This document shows, piece by piece, positions 1 to 4,491 of a DNA stretch of 7,401 nucleotides. The position numbers and the translations under genes are program-made. The DNA comes from DATHSN01 sp035464115 (GTDB taxonomy: Bacteria; Actinomycetota; Acidimicrobiia; Acidimicrobiales; SKKL01): assembly GCA_035464115.1 (NCBI GenBank), contig DATHSN010000239.1, positions 1 through 7,401 of the forward strand, in the 5' to 3' direction. Below the pieces are notes generated by a model, which worked only from the letters and a program-made list of their open reading frames with translations, ran no database searches and was not told the origin of the DNA. How positions within the stretch are numbered: the stretch's first letter is position 1; each line of letters begins with the position of its first letter.

Positions 1-580
1 CCGACATGCCGAACGACCGCTCGACCAGCTCGAGGCGGTCGGCGAGATCGGTGGCGGCGGCGAACGCCGGGGCCGGATCGGCGCCCGGGTCGGTGGGACC
101 CACCGCCATGACGCCGCGCACGTCGAGGCCCAGGTCCCGCAGCTCGTCGACCAGACCGGGCACCGCGGCGGGGTCGGCCCCGCCCTTGCCGGGCTCGGCG
201 GTGACGTTGACCTGCACGAGGACCGCGGCACCCGGGGCCCGGCGGGCGATCTCGCGCCCCACCTCGATGCGGTCGACGCTCTGCCACAGCGCCACCAGCC
301 CGGCCAGGTCGCGCACCTTGTTGCGCTGCAGGCGTCCGATGAAGTGCCAGCGCACCGGGTCGTCGGGGGGCCGGGTGGCGGACTTGGCGACGAGCTCCTG
401 GGCGTAGTTCTCGCCCAGGTCGACGAGTCCGGCGGCGACGGCCAGCTCGACGACCTCGGGGCCGAACCCCTTGGTGACGGCGACGAGCCGGATGCCGGCG
501 GGATCGCCCCCGGCGGCGCGCAGGCGCTCGTGGACCCGGTCGACCCGGGCGCGCACCTCGGCCACGTCGGGGAGGCTCAC
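1..580 (-). CDS. yggS: YggS/PLPBP family pyridoxal-phosphate homeostasis protein, 3' end off the left edge
   Basis: This family binds pyridoxal 5'-phosphate and keeps vitamin B6 and amino-acid pools in balance; it has no firmly assigned catalytic reaction and is cytosolic. The frame is open from a GTG at 580 to the left edge and gives 193 residues; I translated it by hand. Landmarks are VAVTK at 33-37 with Lys37 as the expected PLP Schiff-base lysine, LGENYAQEL at 55-63, WHFIGRLQRNK at 78-88, QVNVTAEPGKGG at 123-134, GVMAVGP at 156-162 and FGMS at 190-193 running into the edge. Full-length members have about 220-230 residues, so roughly 30-40 are missing, including the phosphate-binding GST segment. 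The GTG overlaps the pgeF stop (GTGA, 4 bases), which implies translational coupling. The preceding purine-rich GAGGGCGAG is only a weak ribosome-binding site. In actinobacteria sepF often follows, but that lies outside the window. Confidence 0.95.
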   Translation of the reverse strand, partial: MSLPDVAEVRARVDRVHERLRAAGGDPAGIRLVAVTKGFGPEVVELAVAAGLVDLGENYAQELVAKSATRPPDDPVRWHFIGRLQRNKVRDLAGLVALWQSVDRIEVGREIARRAPGAAVLVQVNVTAEPGKGGADPAAVPGLVDELRDLGLDVRGVMAVGPTDPGADPAPAFAAATDLADRLELVERSFGMS

Positions 581-1287
581 GGCTCGCCCTCGAAGGTGTC
601 CGGCTCGATCCAGGCGACCGCGGCCTGGCGGGCGGCGTCGGCGCGGGCGCGGTGCGACCACCACCGGTCGCCACAGGCGGTGCACCCACCCTCGTGGTCG
701 TCGACGGCGACGTCGACCGCGCCGAGCGCGGCGCGCACGGCCGCCGGCAGGTCGAGCGCCGGATCGCCGTCGGCGGTGCGCGACGCCACGGCGGGCCCGA
801 ACCGGTCGACCACGCGGGCGAGGTCGTCGGCGCCGAACGCGTAGCACTCGGGGTGCACGCACGGCCCGAGGGCCGCCTCGACCCGGTGGTCGCCGGTGAG
901 GTCGCGGAGCGCGGCGACGGCTTCCTCGAGCACGCCCTCGGTGAGACCCCGCCAGCCGGCGTGGGCCACGGCCACCGCGCCGGTCGGGGCGACGAGCACC
1001 ACCGGGGCGCAGTCGGCGGTGTGCACCGCCACGGTGGCGCCGGTGGTCACCGTGGCGACGGCGTCGGCCGCGGTCCCCGCGCCGTCGCCGGGATGACGGG
1101 CCACGACCACCTCGGCCCCGTGCACCTGGCGCAGCCACGTCCACGGGGTGGGGGCCACGCCGGCGCGCCGGGCGGCGAGGTCGTCGGGATCGCCGTCGAC
1201 GCGCAGGTCGCCGTGGTGGCGGTCGGTGAACGTCCAGCGGGCCACCCGCCCGTCGTCGAGGTGTCGGACGCCGGTGGCGGGACCCAC
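577..1287 (-). CDS. pgeF: PgeF/YfiH laccase-domain family protein (peptidoglycan editing factor)
   Basis: This belongs to the DUF152/Cu-oxidase_4 (multicopper oxidase-like, FAMIN-related) family. The E. coli member YfiH (PgeF) prevents L-Ser from replacing L-Ala in peptidoglycan precursors, and other members act on purine nucleosides. With the start at GTG 1287 the protein has 236 residues. The zinc-site motifs are present: RQVHG (His56), HTADC (Cys93) and AHAGWRG (His109). They are followed by LGPCVHPECY at 140-149 and a C-terminal GCTACG (201-206) then WWSHRAR, where many members have a CT..FFSYRR form. The start is uncertain. GTG 1287 lies 10 bases after the ftsZ stop but lacks a clear Shine-Dalgarno; GTG 1245, just before ARWTFTDR, and an ATG at 1362 inside ftsZ are alternatives. 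The region between FTDR and RQVHG is shorter than usual: the customary GGVS...NLG...GDD stretch is reduced to HHGDLRVDGDPDD. It is probably co-transcribed with ftsZ and yggS. Confidence 0.92.
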   Translation of the reverse strand: MGPATGVRHLDDGRVARWTFTDRHHGDLRVDGDPDDLAARRAGVAPTPWTWLRQVHGAEVVVARHPGDGAGTAADAVATVTTGATVAVHTADCAPVVLVAPTGAVAVAHAGWRGLTEGVLEEAVAALRDLTGDHRVEAALGPCVHPECYAFGADDLARVVDRFGPAVASRTADGDPALDLPAAVRAALGAVDVAVDDHEGGCTACGDRWWSHRARADAARQAAVAWIEPDTFEGEP

Positions 1288-1297
1288 GGCGGCGCCG

Positions 1298-2401
1298 CTA
1301 CCGCAGGAACGACGGGACGTCGAAGTCGTCGTCGCCGCCGAGGTCGAGGTCGTCGTCGGCATCGCTGCCGAAGATGTCGGGGGTCGGACCCTCGCCGCCG
1401 CCGAGGTCGAGGTCGCGGCTCTCGGGCCGGCGCTCCTCGCGCCGGGCGTCGTCCCAGCGGTCGAAGCCGGCGGCGATGACGGTGACGCGGATCTCGTCGC
1501 CCATGGCGTCGTCGATGACCGCGCCGAAGATGATGTTGGCGTCGGGGTGGGCCACGCCGTGGATCACCTCGGCGGCCTCGTTGACCTCGAACAGGCCGAG
1601 GTCGCTGCCCCCCGAGATGTTGAGCAGGATGCCGCGGGCGCCCTCGATGGAGGCCTCGAGCAGGGGCGACGAGATGGCGGCGCGCGCCGCGGTGAGGGCG
1701 CGACCCTCGCCCGAGGCGTGGCCGATGCCCATGAGCGCCGAGCCGGCGTCCTTCATGACCATCTTCACGTCGGCGAAGTCGGTGTTGATCAGGCCGGGGG
1801 TGGTGATGAGGTCGGTGATGCCCTGGACGCCCTGCAGCAACACCTCGTCGGCCATCTTGAACGCGTTGATCATCGACGTCTTGTCGTCGGCGATCGTGAG
1901 CAGGCGGTCGTTGGGGATGACGATCTGGGTGTCGACCTTCTCGCGCAGGCGGCTGATGCCCTGCTCGGCCTGCACCGAGCGGCGCCGGCCCTCGAACGCG
2001 AACGGGCGGGTGACGACGCCGATGGTGAGCGCGCCGAGGCCCTTGGCGATCTCGGCCACGACCGGCGCGGCCCCGGTGCCGGTGCCACCGCCCTTGCCCG
2101 CGGTGATGAAGACCATGTCGGCGCCCTGCAGCGCCTCTTGGATCTCCTGGGTGTGGTCCTCGGCGGCCTGGCGACCGATCTCGGGATCGGACCCGGCGCC
2201 GAGGCCCCGGGTGAGCTCACGGCCGATGTCGAGCTTCACGTCGGCGTCGCTCATGAGCAGCGCCTGGGCGTCGGTGTTCACCGCGATGAACTCCACGCCC
2301 TTGAGCCCGGCGTCGATCATGCGGTTGACCGCGTTGACGCCGCCTCCGCCGATGCCGATGACCTTGATGACAGCCAGGTAGTTCTGGGGGATGCCGGCCA
2401 T
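1298..2401 (-). CDS. ftsZ: Cell division protein FtsZ (tubulin-like GTPase)
   Basis: FtsZ polymerises with GTP into the cytoplasmic Z ring that positions the septal wall machinery. The 367-residue frame covers the whole family. It begins with MAGIPQNYLAVIKVIGIGGG and continues with NTDAQAL at 42-48, the tubulin signature GGGTGTG at 104-110, and the T7 synergy loop NTDFADVK at 206-213 carrying the acidic residues that complete the neighbour's GTPase site. After the globular core (to about 315) comes a short, highly charged linker (about 316-357) containing two DLDLGG copies. It ends in the C-terminal peptide DDFDVPSFLR, which in actinobacteria binds partners such as SepF. The ATG at 2401 is the only ATG start in the window. 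It has a strong Shine-Dalgarno (GGAGGT, 9 bases upstream), and no in-frame alternative is needed. It is separated from ftsQ by 228 non-coding bases, which suggests its own promoter or leader control. pgeF starts 10 bases after its TAG stop. Confidence 0.99.
   Translation of the reverse strand: MAGIPQNYLAVIKVIGIGGGGVNAVNRMIDAGLKGVEFIAVNTDAQALLMSDADVKLDIGRELTRGLGAGSDPEIGRQAAEDHTQEIQEALQGADMVFITAGKGGGTGTGAAPVVAEIAKGLGALTIGVVTRPFAFEGRRRSVQAEQGISRLREKVDTQIVIPNDRLLTIADDKTSMINAFKMADEVLLQGVQGITDLITTPGLINTDFADVKMVMKDAGSALMGIGHASGEGRALTAARAAISSPLLEASIEGARGILLNISGGSDLGLFEVNEAAEVIHGVAHPDANIIFGAVIDDAMGDEIRVTVIAAGFDRWDDARREERRPESRDLDLGGGEGPTPDIFGSDADDDLDLGGDDDFDVPSFLR
1334..1415 (-). repeat. In-frame 19-bp direct repeat in the FtsZ linker (two DLDLGG copies)
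   Basis: The plus-strand 19-mer GCCGCCGAGGTCGAGGTCG occurs at 1334-1352 and again at 1397-1415. The offset is 63 bases, exactly 21 codons. On the coding strand both copies encode DLDLGG (residues 330-335 and 351-356), one on each side of a stretch with PTPDIFGSD. This looks like an internal duplication in the disordered linker, or convergence under acidic-linker composition and codon bias. Confidence 0.7.
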
Positions 2402-2410
2402 GGTCGGACT

Positions 2411-2421
2411 ACCTCCACCTC
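2411..2421 (-). promoter_or_regulatory. Ribosome-binding site of ftsZ (double Shine-Dalgarno)
   Basis: The minus strand reads GAGGTGGAGGT, holding two overlapping matches to the 16S rRNA tail (GAGGTG and GGAGGT). The nearer one is 9 bases from the ATG. It is the strongest site in the window and fits a high demand for FtsZ. Its TGAGGTG part is complementary to CACCTCA at 2573-2579 in the same leader. Confidence 0.75.
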
Positions 2422-2482
2422 AGGGTGTTGGGGGCGAGATCAGGTGCGGGCGGTGCCGCGGGCCCGATCCGGCCGGGCGACT

Positions 2483-2507
2483 CCCCGGTCGCGGACGCGA
2501 TCCGGGG
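2483..2507 (-). other. Second GC-rich hairpin in the ftsZ leader
   Basis: On the minus strand CCCCGG, a bulged A, TCGC, loop GTCC, GCGA, CCGGGG can fold into a 10-bp stem with one bulge and a four-base loop. It lies 81 bases upstream of the ftsZ start codon and has no U tract after it. It is probably an RNA structural element of the leader rather than a terminator. High GC content makes chance stems common, so the call is moderate. Confidence 0.4.
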
Positions 2508-2534
2508 CTCGGGACGGGCGTGAACGTGCGCAAA

Positions 2535-2559
2535 GCCGGACGACCAGGAGTCGTCCGGC
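2535..2559 (-). terminator. Perfect 10-bp hairpin followed by TTT, between ftsQ and ftsZ
   Basis: On the minus strand GCCGGACGAC, loop TCCTG, GTCGTCCGGC form a perfect 10-bp stem with a 5-base loop. TTTGCG follows directly. It begins 70 bases past the ftsQ stop and ends 133 bases before the ftsZ ATG. The stem is strong, but the U tract is only three long, so termination would be weak or dependent on other factors. It could attenuate read-through from the murG-ftsQ transcript, stabilise an mRNA end, or act inside the ftsZ leader. Being outside genes, it is not explained by coding constraint. Confidence 0.45.
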
Positions 2560-2577
2560 CTCATCGTGATGTTGAGG
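2559..2577. promoter_or_regulatory. Imperfect 19-base palindrome, possible operator in the ftsZ leader
   Basis: The minus-strand sequence CCTCAACATCACGATGAGG pairs with itself at seven of nine positions around a central base (outer arms CCTCA/TGAGG). It lies about 160 bases upstream of the ftsZ start, roughly 45-60 bases downstream of the candidate transcription start, and touches the adjacent hairpin. The size and symmetry suit binding by a dimeric regulator, but it could also simply be RNA structure or chance. No known regulator motif was recognised. Confidence 0.3.
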
Positions 2578-2626
2578 TGCAGGCCCACGAGGTGTCGCCG
2601 TGGATGAACCTCAGGTGCGGGTCGAG

Positions 2627-2656
2627 ACACTAGCGGCACCCTGCGTCGTCGGTCAA
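2627..2656 (-). promoter_or_regulatory. Candidate sigma70-type promoter for ftsZ overlapping the end of ftsQ
   Basis: On the minus strand TTGACC (2656-2651) matches five of six bases of the -35 consensus. After an 18-base spacer comes TAGTGT (2632-2627), which fits the TANNNT/TAGNNT -10 pattern common in actinobacteria. The TAG of this -10 is the ftsQ stop codon itself. Transcription would begin near 2622, giving an ftsZ leader of about 220 bases that includes both hairpins. Such matches arise by chance in GC-rich DNA, so this is a candidate only. Confidence 0.35.
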
Positions 2657-3505
2657 GGAGGGCGCCGAGCGGGTGACGGCGGGGGCCGACGGCACCCGGA
2701 CGTCGATGGTGGCCAGGCAGGTGAGGTCGACGCGGGTGAGCACCGTGGCGAGCGCCGCCAGCTGGTCGTCGACCTCGCCGTGGGCGCCGAGGCGGGCCAC
2801 GCCGGTGCCGAGCCGCACCGAGACCGCGCCGTCGGCGCCCACCTCGATCGCCTCGATCCCGAGCGGCGAGGCCGCGGCCAGCGTGGCGGGCAGGCGCTCG
2901 GCGACGGCCAGGGCCCGGTCGACCGCGGTCGCGGGCCGCCCGTCACCACCGTCGGCGAGGACCGTCCCCGGCGCCGTGGCGGCGATGTCGGGGCCCTCGA
3001 TCACCACCAGGGCGTCGGCATCGGCGGGACCCGACGCCACCGGTCCGAGGACCCGACCGCGGCGGTCGCCGCGCACCCCGTCGGGGCCGGTCCCGACGCG
3101 GGCGACCGGCGTGCGCTCGCGCACCGCCACCCGGAGGGTGCCGGGCCAGTCGCGGGTGACCGAGACGTGCTCGACCCACGCCAGCGCGCCGACGGCGGCG
3201 CGCACCGACGGCGGGTCGACCTCGAGCAGCGGCGTACCGGCGCTGACGCCGGCGGCGGCGCGCACCGCATCGACCCCCGTGTGGGTGGCCCCGCGCACCT
3301 CGACGTGGTCGACGTCGAGCAGCGGGCTGCGCGTGAGGCCCCACCCGGCCGCCACCACCGCGGTGGCCACCACCGCGACCAGCAGGCGCACCAGCCGTCG
3401 CCGCCCGGCGTGGCGGGCGACCTCGATGCGCCGCGCCCGCAAGCGGGGATCGACCGGCGGCACCGCCCGCGTGGGGGCGGCGGGCGGCGACGGCGGCCCG
3501 CTCAA
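2630..3505 (-). CDS. ftsQ: Cell division protein FtsQ (POTRA-domain divisome scaffold)
   Basis: FtsQ is a single-pass membrane protein that links early Z-ring proteins to the septal synthase complex (FtsB/FtsL, FtsW, FtsI). The 291-residue protein has a proline-rich cytoplasmic N-terminus and a basic segment, VDPRLRARRIEVARHAGRRR (18-37), of the kind seen in actinobacterial FtsQ. One transmembrane helix follows at about 38-57, then the POTRA region from about 63 (PLLDVDHVEVRG) to 132 (DWPGTLRVAVRERTP), then the FtsQ/DivIB beta domain. The start is TTG at 3505, fused to the murB stop (TTGA). It is supported by GAGGTG five bases upstream and by the absence of spare sequence. The C-terminal tail carries two cysteines (Cys263 and Cys290); I do not know whether they pair. 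The stop is TAG at 2630-2632. Sequence conservation in this family is low, so the call rests on domain order, the basic motif and position between murB and ftsZ. Confidence 0.95.
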   Translation of the reverse strand: MSGPPSPPAAPTRAVPPVDPRLRARRIEVARHAGRRRLVRLLVAVVATAVVAAGWGLTRSPLLDVDHVEVRGATHTGVDAVRAAAGVSAGTPLLEVDPPSVRAAVGALAWVEHVSVTRDWPGTLRVAVRERTPVARVGTGPDGVRGDRRGRVLGPVASGPADADALVVIEGPDIAATAPGTVLADGGDGRPATAVDRALAVAERLPATLAAASPLGIEAIEVGADGAVSVRLGTGVARLGAHGEVDDQLAALATVLTRVDLTCLATIDVRVPSAPAVTRSAPSLTDDAGCR

Positions 3506-4491
3506 CTCTCCACCTCAGGTCGAGGTCGAGGGTCGGGCACCGCGGGGGGCGGGGGCAGGCGCAGGGTGGACGGCACCAGGTGGGTCTCGGGGTGCAGCAC
3601 CACCCCGGCGTGGGCGGCGACGCGTCGCCGGACCTCGGCCATGAGCGCGATGACGTCGGCGGCGCGACCACCGTCGTCGACCTGGATGAAGTTGGCGTGC
3701 TTGGTCGACACCTCGGCGCTGCCGACGCGCAGTCCCCGGCACCCGGCCGCGTCGATGAGCCGGCCGGCCGAGTCGCCCGCGGGGTTGGTGAACACCGAGC
3801 CGGCGTTGTGCCCGCCGGGCTGGTGCTCGCGACGCCAGCGCACGATGTCGGTGAGCTCGCGCTCCCCCGCCGCCCGGTCGCCCGGGGCCAGGTCGAGGGT
3901 GGCCGCCACCACCACCTGGTGCGCCACGAGCGACGACCGGCGGTAGCCGAGGTCGAGGTGGGCGGCGGGCACCTCGCCATCCTCGCCGCGCTCGAGGTCG
4001 ACCACGCGGATGCTCCGCAGCGACGCGGCCATGTCGGACCCGTGGCCACCCGCGTTCATGCGCACCGCGCCCCCGATCGAGCCCGGCACCCCGACCGCCC
4101 ACTCGAACCCGGTGAGCCCGGCGGCGACCGTGCGGCGCGCCACCACCGGGAGGCTGGCCGCGGCCCCGACCCGCACCACGGTGTGGTCGATGTCGATGGT
4201 GGCGAAGGCCTCGCCGAGGACCACCACGATGGCGGGCACGCCCTCGTCGGCCACCAGCAGGTTCGACCCGCGCCCGACCACCAGGCAGTCGAGCCCCGAC
4301 GCGGCCCGGGCGGCCGCGACCACCAGCAGGTCGTCGACCGAGGCCGCCTCGACGAGCACCGCCGCGGGCCCGCCGACCCGGTAGGTGGTGAGCGGGGCGA
4401 GGGGGGCGTCGACACGGGCCCGGTCGCCCAGCACGGCGACCGCGGCCTCGACCGCGGCAGCGAGGCCCGGGCCCGGCGCCGGCGGGGTCAC
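3502..4491 (-). CDS. murB: UDP-N-acetylenolpyruvoylglucosamine reductase MurB
   Basis: MurB is the cytosolic FAD enzyme that reduces UDP-GlcNAc-enolpyruvate with NADPH to UDP-MurNAc, the substrate of MurC. From GTG 4491 the protein has 329 residues. Landmarks are TTYRVGGPA at 35-43, the FAD-binding GRGSNLLV at 73-80, GVPGSIGGAVRMNAGGHG at 134-151, YRRSSL at 183-188, and GSVFTNP at 231-237 with Ser232 as the expected proton donor. KHANFI (264-269) and HPETHLV (300-306), with Glu302 as the second catalytic acid, complete the set. The start overlaps the murC stop (GTGA), with GGAGG seven bases upstream. The murC frame leaves no room for a longer N-terminus. The C-terminal tail of about 20 residues is rich in proline and arginine and appears poorly conserved. 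In the layout it couples murC to ftsQ. Confidence 0.98.
   Translation of the reverse strand: MTPPAPGPGLAAAVEAAVAVLGDRARVDAPLAPLTTYRVGGPAAVLVEAASVDDLLVVAAARAASGLDCLVVGRGSNLLVADEGVPAIVVVLGEAFATIDIDHTVVRVGAAASLPVVARRTVAAGLTGFEWAVGVPGSIGGAVRMNAGGHGSDMAASLRSIRVVDLERGEDGEVPAAHLDLGYRRSSLVAHQVVVAATLDLAPGDRAAGERELTDIVRWRREHQPGGHNAGSVFTNPAGDSAGRLIDAAGCRGLRVGSAEVSTKHANFIQVDDGGRAADVIALMAEVRRRVAAHAGVVLHPETHLVPSTLRLPPPPAVPDPRPRPEVES
3511..3516 (-). promoter_or_regulatory. Ribosome-binding site of ftsQ, supports the TTG start
   Basis: The minus strand has GAGGTG, then GAGAG, then TTG. This is a good Shine-Dalgarno inside the last codons of murB, and it is the reason for accepting the rare TTG start overlapping the murB stop. 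The surrounding 11-mer CTGAGGTGGAG is identical to the one at the ftsZ ribosome-binding site. Confidence 0.65.

Larger units (their letters stand above)
2402..2629 (-). promoter_or_regulatory. ftsQ-ftsZ intergenic region, structured ftsZ leader
   Basis: This 228-base gap is the only long non-coding stretch. On the minus strand, from ftsQ towards ftsZ, it contains the following: a near-palindromic ACCTGAGGT (2608-2616); the segment CACCTCA (2573-2579); an imperfect palindrome (2559-2577); a perfect hairpin (2535-2559); a GC-rich hairpin (2483-2507); and the ftsZ ribosome-binding site (2411-2421). No plausible small gene is seen: short frames through it have no family resemblance and would merely extend the ends of the neighbours. 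Independent regulation of ftsZ from promoters between ftsQ and ftsZ is known in Streptomyces. That the same holds here is inferred from the spacing and structure. Confidence 0.6.

Noticed and set aside
1288..1362. PgeF start at ATG 1362 inside ftsZ
   Set aside because: It would add a Thr/Ser-rich, non-homologous 25 residues that are out-of-frame translation of the FtsZ linker and tail, with no ribosome-binding site. The GTG after the ftsZ stop is preferred, though without certainty.
1148..2569. A 473-codon open frame on the plus strand, antisense to ftsZ
   Set aside because: It is the mirror of the strongly GC-biased third positions of ftsZ. The product is low-complexity (Val/Asp/Gly/His rich) with no family motif, while the opposite strand encodes an unmistakable FtsZ.
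2409..2639. A 76-residue frame on the minus strand in the ftsQ-ftsZ gap
   Set aside because: It overlaps the hairpins and the ribosome-binding site, begins inside the ftsQ end, and shows no conserved family features. The leader interpretation explains the sequence better.
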